From: Candidatus Bathyarchaeota archaeon
Lineage (GTDB): Archaea; Thermoproteota; Bathyarchaeia; TCS64
Direction: 5' to 3'
DNA length: 64,000 bases
Assembly: GCA_018652685.1 (NCBI GenBank)
Contig: JABIBQ010000073.1
Coordinates: 85,289-149,288, forward strand
Shown here: in pieces, positions 1-8,781 of the stretch
Position numbering within the stretch: position 1 is the first letter of the stretch
Layout: each line of letters starts with the position of its first letter
Notes under the pieces: model-generated
Databases searched by the model: none
What the model was told of the DNA's origin: nothing
What the model saw: the letters and a program-made list of their open reading frames with translations, nothing else
Translations under genes and position numbers: made by a program

Positions 1-57
1 TAATATACTAAAAAAGCGTGCATAAAAAACAAGAACTGTTGTGGGAAATACTCCATC

Positions 58-1293
58 TTACTTGGGGATGGCGGCGACTACCTTCGACACAACGGTCTCC
101 ACGAACTCGCCTCGCTTGTCTCTTGTTGGGTTCTCGTTACCGAACCTAACAATCACAAGGTCGAGGCTGGGTATCACGTAGCTGTCGTTCATGTTGTGGC
201 CACGGGATGCGAAGCAGTCCTTGGGCACGTTCTTCCACTCGTCCATGATCCAGAAGGTGTAACCGTAGGGGCTGGGAGTCTCACCGTTGTCACGTACAAA
301 CCGACTCGTTGCCACATTTATCCACTCCTCGGGGACCAACCGCTCGCCGTTCCATTTCCCTTTCCTGAGCCATAGGTAAGCCAGCCTCGCGTATTCCCTT
401 ACAGTCAGCCTGAAGGTGCTGCCCACGATGGTGTTGTGTCCATAGGGGCTTTCACTCTCGTCAGCGCCGTATGCGTTGCAACCGGTGCTTCCACCGACAC
501 CCCATCCAGGTTCGTCTGAGAAGTTGAGCTCCCTTGGGTCGTTGTAGACCATCTCTCGGTACTGGTTGTCCCTGAGCTTGATGTCCATCCCGATCTTGCC
601 CAGAACGCGGTCATACACATAGGGACCCACCTGTTCGCCCGAGACGTTCTTCATGGCCAGGGCGACCTGCTCCATCCCGAAGTTGCTGTAATTGAAACTG
701 GTGCCCGGGTCAAACATCAATGTGTGGTGGGCTGGGACGTTCTCGAAGTACCACCAGCCGAAGCAGTACTCGTACATGTTGAGTGCCCCCTTGTAGTCCT
801 TGTAGTGGTGGCGGGAAGATGGAGCCAGCCATGGCTCATCGGACTCGTGGCCTGATGTCATTGAAATGGCGTGTTTGAGCTTGATGTCCGTCTTCCTCTC
901 ATCTGTCAGCGGCTGGTCCCAGATCTGGGGGATCAGCGACTCTTCCCTGTTATTTCCCACGAGGTAGGAGTCTAGGTTCACCTTGTCCTTGAATTCGTCG
1001 AGGAAAACACCCACCGCCGTGCCGAATACTGATTTCGTCGATGATTTAACGTCGTTGCACGATGTTGGCTTCCAGGGCTGTGGCCCTCCATCTGTCCCTG
1101 TCACGTAACTCTCGCCGATGATGTGCCCCTTGTAGATAACAAGTAGCGAGCCTCCATGGCTAGCTGTGTATTCCGAGCTATCGTGGTACTCGTAAGCGGA
1201 CTTGAGCTTCCCCGCGTCCACTCCCAAGGTCTCTGGGTCGGCGACACGCCAGCCGCCGTCACTTATTGATGGTGGATAGTAATCTTCAGACAT
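58..1293 (-). CDS. Serine hydrolase, beta-lactamase / penicillin-binding-protein-like family
   Basis: The 411-aa protein has the catalytic signatures of class C beta-lactamase-like serine hydrolases. SxxK is at Ser84-Lys87 (SSTK), YxN is at Tyr202-Asn204 (YSN), and RGHN near the C-terminus could be the third motif. Family members hydrolyse esters, amides or D-amino-acid peptides, and the substrate cannot be read from the sequence. I chose the ATG at 1293, which gives a start of MSEDYYPP. A longer frame reaching 1413 would overlap the next gene and lacks family-like sequence. No signal peptide is visible, so a cytosolic location is likely. The gene is last in a run of minus-strand genes and is probably transcribed separately from the UbiA gene upstream. 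Confidence 0.85.
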   Translation of the reverse strand: MSEDYYPPSISDGGWRVADPETLGVDAGKLKSAYEYHDSSEYTASHGGSLLVIYKGHIIGESYVTGTDGGPQPWKPTSCNDVKSSTKSVFGTAVGVFLDEFKDKVNLDSYLVGNNREESLIPQIWDQPLTDERKTDIKLKHAISMTSGHESDEPWLAPSSRHHYKDYKGALNMYEYCFGWWYFENVPAHHTLMFDPGTSFNYSNFGMEQVALAMKNVSGEQVGPYVYDRVLGKIGMDIKLRDNQYREMVYNDPRELNFSDEPGWGVGGSTGCNAYGADESESPYGHNTIVGSTFRLTVREYARLAYLWLRKGKWNGERLVPEEWINVATSRFVRDNGETPSPYGYTFWIMDEWKNVPKDCFASRGHNMNDSYVIPSLDLVIVRFGNENPTRDKRGEFVETVVSKVVAAIPK

Positions 1294-1337
1294 AATGATG
1301 CACCTGTACTGTGTACCGACTAGGGTTTTAAAATAAA

Positions 1338-2216
1338 CTAGAAAAGGAACCCGATCAGATAGCAGACTCCTCCCATCTGGAGGTTCCTGAACAGACGCTT
1401 CTTCAGCCTCCACACGCTCTCAGGGCTCTGGTCAATCAACAGTTCCCTTGAAATCAGGAGACGGTTGGCGACAGAGACCATGACGAGACCTAGGAACAGG
1501 TAATCCCTGAATAGCCTTGGGTCAACCTGGAAGAAGAACGGCAGTGGGTTTACGAAGACTGCGCCTATCCCGATGATGACACTCAGCCAGGCCGCTTTCC
1601 TCGTTCCAAACCTACCAGGGATAGTCTCGACGCCCATAGCAAGATCGCCTTTGACATCGGCGATATCAAGCATTACCTCGTAGCTGATGCTGAAGAAGAA
1701 TCCAATAATTGCTAGATACCATGCAAGAGTCTCCACGTTATTATCAAGCACCAGTGCCCCGACGAGTATGACTCCTGCGTTTGCAAGGCCCGTGAAGAGG
1801 TTCTTGAATGCGATATACTGCTTCAAGTAGAGGTTGTAGGCAAGGGAAACGGGTAGACCCGCTAAGATCATATACCTTGGGATCGGCCTGAGCTGGAACG
1901 ATAGGGCATACGCGATGATACAGCTTGCCCCTGCAATCCAAACCGCGACGCTGGGGCTGAAAACACCGTTTGCGAGGGGCCTGTCCTCCCTCTTGTTGAA
2001 TCTGTCAATGTCTATGTCATGATAGTCGTTCAGTGCAAAGTTGGCGAACGTGGAGAAAAACACGCTTAGGCTCGCGATGACGTACTCCCATTGGAAGACA
2101 GTCAGATCTTTCACGATGATTCCGGTGAGGATAACTCCGGTTGCGGCTGAGATTGCCCTTTCAAGCCTCAGCAGCCTGACATATCCCAGAGTCCTGTTCA
2201 TACTCATCCGTGACAT
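1338..2216 (-). CDS. UbiA-family prenyltransferase
   Basis: This is a multi-pass membrane protein of about 292 aa. The first Asp-rich motif is NDYHDIDID and the second is DIADVKGD, the pattern of intramembrane UbiA prenyltransferases that bind Mg-diphosphate. In archaea the best-known member is geranylgeranylglyceryl phosphate geranylgeranyltransferase, which adds the second isoprenoid chain of membrane lipids. Menaquinone-type and other substrates are also possible. About eight hydrophobic segments are visible. I chose the ATG at 2216. A TTG three codons upstream and ATGs at 2207 and 2201 are alternatives. No lipid-synthesis gene lies beside it. Confidence 0.8.
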   Translation of the reverse strand: MSRMSMNRTLGYVRLLRLERAISAATGVILTGIIVKDLTVFQWEYVIASLSVFFSTFANFALNDYHDIDIDRFNKREDRPLANGVFSPSVAVWIAGASCIIAYALSFQLRPIPRYMILAGLPVSLAYNLYLKQYIAFKNLFTGLANAGVILVGALVLDNNVETLAWYLAIIGFFFSISYEVMLDIADVKGDLAMGVETIPGRFGTRKAAWLSVIIGIGAVFVNPLPFFFQVDPRLFRDYLFLGLVMVSVANRLLISRELLIDQSPESVWRLKKRLFRNLQMGGVCYLIGFLF

Positions 2217-2249
2217 TGCATCCAATAATAAATTATCGAAAAGGAAGGG

Positions 2250-3527
2250 CTACCCCTTCAGCTCGTTCACCAGCAAGGGCATGAATGTTCCGACATCGGT
2301 CACAATCCCGACTGCCTGGCTGGTGCCCCTGTCGCTGAGCTTGGTTACGACAGAAGGATTGATGTCAACACAGATGGTTTTAACCTGGCTGGACAACATG
2401 TTGCCGACAGCGATACTGTGCAGGGTTGATGCCAGCATGATGACGAAGCTAGCGTCCTTGACGATCTCCCTGTACCTTGCCTGCGCCTCGCCTGAGCACT
2501 TGATGACCTCGGGTATCGGCCCGTCGTCCCTGATGGAACCAGCAAGTACGAAAGGCACATCCTTCTTAATCAACTCGTAGAAGATTCCCTTGGTGAGTTT
2601 ACCACTTTCCACCAGTGCTTTGATCGAACCAGCCTTCAACACCTGGTTGATGGCCGCAATGTGGTTCCTTGGGCTCTGCGCCTTGACATGCTCAAGGTTC
2701 ACGCCCAGGGACGTCCCATATAGCGCGTACTCGATGTCATGCACGGCCAACGCGTTCCCAGAGAGGACCGCGTCAACGTAACCCAGCCTGATCATCTCGG
2801 CCAGGTACGGCGCAGCGCCTGTGTGGATCAAGGCGGGCCCCGCAACCACCACTATCTTACCGTCGTTGACTGCGTTGCTCTTGAGGCTCCTTGCTATTTC
2901 TCTGATTATCGATGTGGCTGGCTTCTCAGGGGAGACATCGCTGTTCATGAATTCGAATACACCGACGCCTTCCCTCGGCCTCTCGGGGTGCTTGACCATG
3001 ATTCCCCTGTCGCCTACCACCACCAGGTCACCTTCATTGACCATGCTGATGGGCATACAGTATACCCTGTTATTCTCGGGCTCCACTATGATGTGCTTGT
3101 CCATCATCAGACTCTCCACCTCGACCCAGTCACCATTCAGGTAGACACTCGTTGGGTGGTGGGTGGTGCAGTAGAACTCGTCTGGTAGCATCATGTCTCC
3201 AGGGGACGCCTCGTAAGTTACCTCAGGAGTCTCCTGGAGCATAGCACCCACGCGAAGCAGTTCGCTTATTATTTTCTCTAGATGCTCCCCCGTTTCACCT
3301 ATTACGCGGATACTCGTGGAGCTGTAATCGTCTTTCCTCTTGCCGACATTGAACTCTAGGAACTCGAAATCGCCCTGCATGTCCATGACCGTGTCTAAGA
3401 CCTTTGACAGGATGTTAGAATCGATGAGGTGACCCTCTAGTTCAATGACCTGGGAGTGTGTTTCTTCGTCCTTAACGGACCGGAATACTATCCCTTGCCA
3501 TCTCTTACACCGAGGGATAGAACTCAT
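2250..3527 (-). CDS. TIGR00300-family protein, ornithine cyclodeaminase (AgrE/ArgZ C-domain type)
   Basis: The protein has about 425 aa. Its N-terminal domain, with IELEGHLIDSNILSK, and its C-terminal Rossmann-like region match the archaeal family once called LOR/SDH-like (TIGR00300). Members from methanogens and the C-terminal domain of cyanobacterial AgrE/ArgZ act as NAD-dependent ornithine cyclodeaminases that form proline and ammonia. Conserved stretches such as VVVAGPALIHTGAAPYLAEM support the family. The function is inferred by family only. The ATG at 3527 was chosen. The conserved part begins some 27 residues later, so the true start could be shorter and non-ATG. An arginine-derivative hydrolase (DDAH at 20.7 kb) elsewhere in the window could feed the same pathway. 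Confidence 0.75.
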   Translation of the reverse strand: MSSIPRCKRWQGIVFRSVKDEETHSQVIELEGHLIDSNILSKVLDTVMDMQGDFEFLEFNVGKRKDDYSSTSIRVIGETGEHLEKIISELLRVGAMLQETPEVTYEASPGDMMLPDEFYCTTHHPTSVYLNGDWVEVESLMMDKHIIVEPENNRVYCMPISMVNEGDLVVVGDRGIMVKHPERPREGVGVFEFMNSDVSPEKPATSIIREIARSLKSNAVNDGKIVVVAGPALIHTGAAPYLAEMIRLGYVDAVLSGNALAVHDIEYALYGTSLGVNLEHVKAQSPRNHIAAINQVLKAGSIKALVESGKLTKGIFYELIKKDVPFVLAGSIRDDGPIPEVIKCSGEAQARYREIVKDASFVIMLASTLHSIAVGNMLSSQVKTICVDINPSVVTKLSDRGTSQAVGIVTDVGTFMPLLVNELKG

Positions 3528-3705
3528 GAAGCCTAAATGATAAAGGTTTACGCTGGACCTAATCGCAAAATGAGCGCGCGTCAAGAGTTACAGAGTTACA
3601 AAACACCAATTATTCTCTCTACATCAAGTAGGATAACAAAAAGTGACGTCTGGGACGGGAGAGCCAATAAATAACCACCCCAACCCAACGTTGGGTCTGT
3701 GGGAA

Positions 3706-4545
3706 CTAAAAGAGGATCTCCATAACGATGAACGGAGATGACTCCTTGTTGAACCCGTAGCCAGTCAATGCCTCCTCGATCTCTGTAAGATGGTCTGGAT
3801 ACAGGCAGTGAATTGACACATTCCTCTTAGAAGCATCTGCCTTTGCAAAGTCAAGGCATTTCGTGATATCGCCATCAAACAGCCCGATGTGAAGCTGATA
3901 ATCCTTCATGAACCGGGCCCCCATGACTACCATGTTTCCATCCGCATCCCTATAGACCATCCCATTCTCGGTGAGCCACTTGCATAGCTCGGGACTCCAC
4001 TTGTAGTACGTGCGGTTCATGACCATCCAGCCTCCCCACTTCTCACCAAGGGGGATTAGAAGCTTGGTCGCCTCGTCAACATCATGGATGTTCTCAAAGG
4101 TGGAGTCAGACTCAAACTTTGGAGCAGCCATCTTGGTGCCGTGGAAGGTTTGTGCTAATGACAGCCCATACCTCCTAGCAAGACCCGCGCTGACAACGTT
4201 ATTGACGCCTGTGTACATCCTCATGGCCTTGACCCCCTTCTCCTCGGAGAGCTTGAGCCAGTGCTCGTACAGGCGTTTGCCCAGCCCGTTGCCCTGGGCC
4301 TGAGGAACAACCCTCAAGGTCTCAAGCCAAGCGGAACCATCAGGTAGAATGCTGTACTTACCGCATCCCATGATCTTTCCGTCAAGTAAGTCCACGCTCC
4401 AGTCGCCCTTCTTATCGTTGAAGAACATGTCCCAGACATGTTGGACGTAGCTTAGTGATGGCGTGCTAAGAGACTCGACCCAAATGACATCATCCTTGTC
4501 CTCGGCTCTCGCCTTACGCAGCAGGATATTCGGTTTATCAGACAT
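3706..4545 (-). CDS. GNAT-family N-acetyltransferase
   Basis: This 279-aa protein has a GNAT fold in its N-terminal half. The acetyl-CoA pyrophosphate-binding motif is VVPQAQGNGLGKRLYEHW (the Q/RxxGxG/A pattern), preceded by the LETLRVV beta strand. The C-terminal 130 residues look like a second, degenerate GNAT-like or accessory domain, giving a length about 100 aa above a single-domain GNAT. The substrate is unknown. The start ATG at 4545 is unambiguous. Confidence 0.8.
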   Translation of the reverse strand: MSDKPNILLRKARAEDKDDVIWVESLSTPSLSYVQHVWDMFFNDKKGDWSVDLLDGKIMGCGKYSILPDGSAWLETLRVVPQAQGNGLGKRLYEHWLKLSEEKGVKAMRMYTGVNNVVSAGLARRYGLSLAQTFHGTKMAAPKFESDSTFENIHDVDEATKLLIPLGEKWGGWMVMNRTYYKWSPELCKWLTENGMVYRDADGNMVVMGARFMKDYQLHIGLFDGDITKCLDFAKADASKRNVSIHCLYPDHLTEIEEALTGYGFNKESSPFIVMEILF

Positions 4546-4647
4546 GTCACTTGACTACGTGCTTAAGGGGATAAGATTAACGCTATTACCCCGTTTTGAT
4601 AAAGCGCCTACGACAACTTGTTCGAGAACTTATTTTTATGGAATTAT

Positions 4648-5490
4648 TTAATCAGTGGGCTTGGACCCGTACGCCTGAATTGTGTACCACGTAATCTTGA
4701 AACCTCTGGGGCCTGACCTTTCCTTCATCTCCGACAGTATTCTCGAGTCAAGTTCTGCTCTGTTTTCTGCAGGTACTGACGATGTCCAATAAGCAGGATA
4801 TGGATTTCCGAACCAGAAATCCTCCGGTTTGACGTTCATCACCCGATGGTAGCCGTAGACAAAGGGCTTCCTGAACCCAGCCTCCCAAAGCAGCCGTTGA
4901 ACTGCTTCCAGGTCGATGTGGAGTCTGACCACGTCCTCAACCGCCTCACGCAACCCTATCAGGTCGGGGTCACCCTTTGAAACATCAAGGCAGATAGAGA
5001 TCAGTTCTTCGACGTGTTTTCCCCCTCCGAACAGGTGGCCCATCCTCCCGCCCGGGGTCATGACTCTGTGAATTTCCTTCAGCGCCCTGAGCTTGTCTGG
5101 GAAGAACTGGAAAGACATGTTGCTTATAGCCATATTGAACAGGCCATCAGGGTAAGGCAGGTTTTCCACATCCCCCTCTTTGAACTCAATATTGAAATCG
5201 AGTTCATCAGCGTTCTCAACGGCCTTCCTCACCATCTCAGGTGAGAGGTCAACGCCGTGGACATCCCCCTTTACTATGTAATCGATGAGGCTGAAGGTTG
5301 AAAGCCCGGTACCGCACGCTATGTCTAGGGCTACGGGGTTTTCCGGCACCCTCATCTCCCCGAGCAACATACCCGTTAGAGATTCAATCCCCCATCTGGA
5401 GGACCCCAACCGCTCGCTTACCCCCCGGTCATAGGTATCAGCGGTCAGTCTGTAAGTCTCAAGAACCCTCTCCCTTACCCTGTCTGGCAT
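4648..5490 (-). CDS. Class I SAM-dependent methyltransferase
   Basis: The 280-aa protein carries the SAM-binding motif I ALDIACGTGLSTFSL at about residues 73-87. It is followed by the acidic motif II (VHGVDLSPEMVRKA) and a motif IV-like NMAISNMSFQF, typical of the UbiE/Methyltransf_11 group. The acceptor substrate cannot be inferred. The ATG at 5490 begins the family-like N-terminus. A second, unusual feature is the tryptophan- and tyrosine-rich C-terminal segment (PYPAYWTSS), which may form the acceptor pocket. Confidence 0.8.
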   Translation of the reverse strand: MPDRVRERVLETYRLTADTYDRGVSERLGSSRWGIESLTGMLLGEMRVPENPVALDIACGTGLSTFSLIDYIVKGDVHGVDLSPEMVRKAVENADELDFNIEFKEGDVENLPYPDGLFNMAISNMSFQFFPDKLRALKEIHRVMTPGGRMGHLFGGGKHVEELISICLDVSKGDPDLIGLREAVEDVVRLHIDLEAVQRLLWEAGFRKPFVYGYHRVMNVKPEDFWFGNPYPAYWTSSVPAENRAELDSRILSEMKERSGPRGFKITWYTIQAYGSKPTD

Positions 5491-5542
5491 GGATGAAAAA
5501 CGGTGGCTAGACGTGTTTAAGTTTAATGAAAAAAGAGGAGAC

Positions 5543-7303
5543 TTACTCCCTGTAGAGAACCTTGCCCGGTTTCTTCCCGGTGTGGCTCATCTCGTCGACG
5601 ACATGAATGCCGTTGACGATTACGTGATGAATCCCATCGGGGTAGACACACGGGTCAAGGGATGTGGACATGTCCTTGACCTTGTCAATGTCCATGATGA
5701 CGAGGTCGGCGTATGAGCCAATCTTGACTACCCCCCTGTCCTTGAGCTTGAACTTCTGGGCTGGGAAGCCCGTCACGTGGTGAACTGCCTGCTCGATGCT
5801 CAGGACCTTCTCCTCTCTCACGTTGTCCTCGAAATATGCTGCGAACCCGTTGAAGCTGTTCTGGCTGGGTTTGAACCATGGAACTGACTTGGCCTCCCAC
5901 TCGGTGTTGATAGCCAAGGTGTCGATGCCGGCCATCATGGCGGGGTGCTTGTAGAACAAGCTCTTCACAGGACTGGAGAAGTTCCTGGCGTGGAGCTTTG
6001 TGTAAGGGTCCTCCATGAGAATTTCAAACAACGCGTCAAGGGGCTTCACACCCATTTCTGACGCGACCTTTGACACTGTTTTCTCAAGATAGGACTCGTT
6101 CTTGCACTCAGCTATTTTCCTACCCATGCTCCATCGGGGGTTGATGTTAGGGTTGAGCCCGTACCACTTACCTGACCAGATGGTTGCCTTGATCTCATCG
6201 CGGAAATCTGTCATGCTCAACGCCTTAGCGAGCTGTTCACGGCTGCCCGTGACTCTGACCCATGGAGTGAGAGCTGCTGCAAGCCAGTTGTTTGCGTAGA
6301 GACCGTAACCTCCTGTGTTCGGGATGAGGTCAAATGATACGTCCAAGCCTTCCTCGATGGCATCGTCCACGGCTTGAAGCGTTGCCTTTGCTGCTGCCGC
6401 TGTCATCAATGCGTTACCTCCAGGGTAGACATCGTATAGCGGGCCGAGATGGCTAATCTGGACCGCTGTCCCTGCCTGCCTGCCTACATCGATGGCTTCC
6501 AGTATACCGTTGATCTTGGGTGGTGGGAACTCTCCTGGACGCCTTGCCTTCCTGAGGCCAGTCCTGAGGCTGTGACTCTGGTAGATTCCGTTGTACTCTG
6601 CGACGATCTTGTTGAGCTCGATGAGCTCCTCCTTGACTGCCCAGTAACCAGGGTCGTAGTCCCTGCCGACGCTCATGCCTAGACACCCATCCTCCATGGC
6701 CTGCCTGAGGTGGGGCTTCATAGAATCTATCTCGTCATTTGTTGCTTTTCGTTCATAATCAAGACCCATTGCCATGACCCTGACGTTTCCGTGGCCAACC
6801 ATTGGCACAAAGTTTGGGCTTATACCGAAGGACTCCACTTTGACGCAGAACTCCCCCATGGTATTCCAATCAACTTCCCATCCTACTTGCTCCTTGTGAT
6901 GGACGTTGAACTCATCCCTCTCGATATGCCCAGATGGGTAGTACATCGCCGGGTATAGCTCTCTGAACAGGTCGTAAAGGATCATACCACCGCTGACGTA
7001 TTCGCCGTATGGGCCAGGGCTTCCGCCGCACTGTCCACCGATGAATGTGGTTATCCCCTGCCTTAGGAATCCTTCTGCTTCTGGGTAGTAGAGGATGCTG
7101 ATATCGCCGTGGTTGTGTACATCAATAAAGCCTGGGCTCACGATCCTGCCCTTAGCATCGATCTTTTTACTTGCGTACCCTAGGTCTTCCCCGATAGCGG
7201 CGATCCTGTCTCCGTTCAATGCCACTTCGCTCTTGAACGGCTTCTCCCCGGTACCGTCAACGATGGTGGCGTTCTTGATTATGACATCGTAGTCGTCTGA
7301 CAT
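5543..7303 (-). CDS. N-acyl-D-amino-acid deacylase (D-aminoacylase family amidohydrolase)
   Basis: The 586-aa protein belongs to the amidohydrolase superfamily. The metal-binding signature PGFIDVHNHGD lies near residue 60, and a GQCGGSPGP segment contains the conserved cysteine that bridges or lies near the metals in D-aminoacylases. A later HLG segment carries a further metal-ligand histidine. The family hydrolyses N-acyl-D-amino acids or related N-acyl and dihydropyrimidine-like substrates. The length fits the longer 500-600-aa members. The ATG at 7303 (MSDDYDVI) begins the typical beta-sandwich strand. A start six codons upstream is less likely. Together with the M55 D-aminopeptidase at 48.8 kb it suggests use of D-amino-acid material. 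Confidence 0.8.
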   Translation of the reverse strand: MSDDYDVIIKNATIVDGTGEKPFKSEVALNGDRIAAIGEDLGYASKKIDAKGRIVSPGFIDVHNHGDISILYYPEAEGFLRQGITTFIGGQCGGSPGPYGEYVSGGMILYDLFRELYPAMYYPSGHIERDEFNVHHKEQVGWEVDWNTMGEFCVKVESFGISPNFVPMVGHGNVRVMAMGLDYERKATNDEIDSMKPHLRQAMEDGCLGMSVGRDYDPGYWAVKEELIELNKIVAEYNGIYQSHSLRTGLRKARRPGEFPPPKINGILEAIDVGRQAGTAVQISHLGPLYDVYPGGNALMTAAAAKATLQAVDDAIEEGLDVSFDLIPNTGGYGLYANNWLAAALTPWVRVTGSREQLAKALSMTDFRDEIKATIWSGKWYGLNPNINPRWSMGRKIAECKNESYLEKTVSKVASEMGVKPLDALFEILMEDPYTKLHARNFSSPVKSLFYKHPAMMAGIDTLAINTEWEAKSVPWFKPSQNSFNGFAAYFEDNVREEKVLSIEQAVHHVTGFPAQKFKLKDRGVVKIGSYADLVIMDIDKVKDMSTSLDPCVYPDGIHHVIVNGIHVVDEMSHTGKKPGKVLYRE

Positions 7304-7376
7304 GAATAAAGTATGTTCCACTGAGAACTTAACATTTAGTCCGTTGGTTTAAATCAACGACATAGGATATCAGTCT

Positions 7377-8225
7377 ATGAAAGTCGTTCTTCTTGGCACC
7401 GGGGGTCCGAGACCTGATCCTCACAGGATGGGGCCGTCAACGCTAGTCTCCATCGGGGATAACAACATCATCGTTGATGCTGGGAGGGGAGTTGCAACCC
7501 GTTTGGTGCAGGCAGGTGTCTCCATCACTGATTACGGTTTTGTCTTTATCACGCACCACCATTTTGACCACACGGGCGGACTTGGCGATCTCCTCTTCGC
7601 GGCGTGGAACAAGGCCAGGAATAAATCGATTCACGTATTCGGTCCCAGGGGAACCAGGAAGATGGTCAATCACCTCTTTGAGGCATATGAGCGTGATATC
7701 TGGTACAGGTTGTCCGAGACTGAGCTGACGGTGGAGAAGCTCATTGATATAAGGGAGATGGTCAAGGTTCACGACGTGGACCCAGGGGTGATCTACATTG
7801 GTGAGGAATGGATGGTCTCTGCGGATTATGTCGAGCACGGACATGGGTTGGGACTGAGCCGTAATGATTGGCCATGCCTTGCATACAGGGTTATTGAGGG
7901 AGAGAGTAGCGTGGTAATCAGCGGTGACGCTGTGTACTCAAAGGAGTTGGTTCTGTTCTCCAAGGATGCCGATGCCCTCGTCATGTGCTGTTACTTCGCG
8001 GGGGAGGAGCTCAAAGACCATGACACAAGGCTAATTGCTGAGCACGTGCTGACAAGCTCACTTGATGCCGGTAGGATCGCTGCTGAGGCAAACGTCGGAA
8101 AGATGGCCCTCGTCCATATCAAGGAAAAGCCCCAGAGGCTTCTCGATGCCATGATCGATGAAATCAGAAAAGATTATGACGGGGAGGTAATCGTGGGCGA
8201 GGACCTCCTTGAGATAATGGGCTAG
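7377..8225 (+). CDS. MBL-fold metallo-hydrolase, RNase Z / arylsulfatase-like
   Basis: The 282-aa protein begins with the MKVVLLGTGGPRP strand typical of RNase Z-like metallo-beta-lactamase proteins. It has the HxHxDH zinc motif at His60-His65 (HHHFDH), a later HGHG histidine around residue 155, and an ISGDAVYS segment supplying the bridging aspartate. The RNase Z exosite arm is not evident, so a hydrolase acting on small esters or cyclic nucleotides is as likely as tRNA processing. Its stop codon overlaps the convergent cyclophilin gene by 4 nt (CTAG shared). Confidence 0.8.
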   Translation: MKVVLLGTGGPRPDPHRMGPSTLVSIGDNNIIVDAGRGVATRLVQAGVSITDYGFVFITHHHFDHTGGLGDLLFAAWNKARNKSIHVFGPRGTRKMVNHLFEAYERDIWYRLSETELTVEKLIDIREMVKVHDVDPGVIYIGEEWMVSADYVEHGHGLGLSRNDWPCLAYRVIEGESSVVISGDAVYSKELVLFSKDADALVMCCYFAGEELKDHDTRLIAEHVLTSSLDAGRIAAEANVGKMALVHIKEKPQRLLDAMIDEIRKDYDGEVIVGEDLLEIMG

Positions 8226-8746
8226 ACTCGTTTTATCGAGACTATCTCGATGGGCGGAGTGAGCCTCTGGCCCTCGTATGGCTCCACTTGGATGGCCCTT
8301 ACAACGTTCATTCCCTCGATGACCATACCGAATGCGGCGAATCCTTGCATGTCTGGGTTCCTGTTGCCCTGGTAATCAAGCGAGGGCTGGTTGCCGATGC
8401 AGAAATAGAAACTGCTCTTGGCAGAGTTTGGCTTGAACCTGCCCATGCTTATGACGCCGTCAACGTGCTTCAAACCAGTTAGGCTTGTTCGCTCCAGCTT
8501 TATGGGACTATACTCCTTGTCCTTTGGCACCTGGCCGCCCTGGATAACCTCGATCTTGACAGGAGAGTCAGGCTGGTTGTCCATTGTAACAGTTCTGAAG
8601 AAAGTGGTTCCATTATAGAGGCCACCATCGGTGTACTTCAGGAAGTTGCCTGAAGTGATCGGAGTCTTCGATGCGAAAATCTCCACCTTGATGTCCCCCA
8701 TGGTGGTCTTGATCAATACAACTGGATTAGAACTCAATTCAATCAA
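8222..8746 (-). CDS. Peptidyl-prolyl cis-trans isomerase, cyclophilin type
   Basis: The 174-aa single-domain cyclophilin contains the strand VVLIKTTMGDIKVEIF, the NFLKYTDGGLYNGTTFFRTV region with the family's active-site Phe, and a FAAFGMVIEGMNVV strand near the C-terminus. It catalyses prolyl isomerisation and probably acts as a cytosolic folding helper. The start is a TTG at 8746. No ATG precedes the domain, and the next in-frame ATG lies inside it (TTMGD). The 3' end overlaps the MBL gene by 4 nt. Sequence is close to prokaryotic PpiB-type proteins. Confidence 0.88.
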   Translation of the reverse strand: MIELSSNPVVLIKTTMGDIKVEIFASKTPITSGNFLKYTDGGLYNGTTFFRTVTMDNQPDSPVKIEVIQGGQVPKDKEYSPIKLERTSLTGLKHVDGVISMGRFKPNSAKSSFYFCIGNQPSLDYQGNRNPDMQGFAAFGMVIEGMNVVRAIQVEPYEGQRLTPPIEIVSIKRV

Positions 8747-8781
8747 TTAGAATCGTGGAAGGTTGTATATGAAAAGAGGGG

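Noticed and set aside
2041..3188. Overlapping plus-strand frames opposite the UbiA and TIGR00300 genes
   Set aside because: They mirror the codon periodicity of the minus-strand genes and have no family features.
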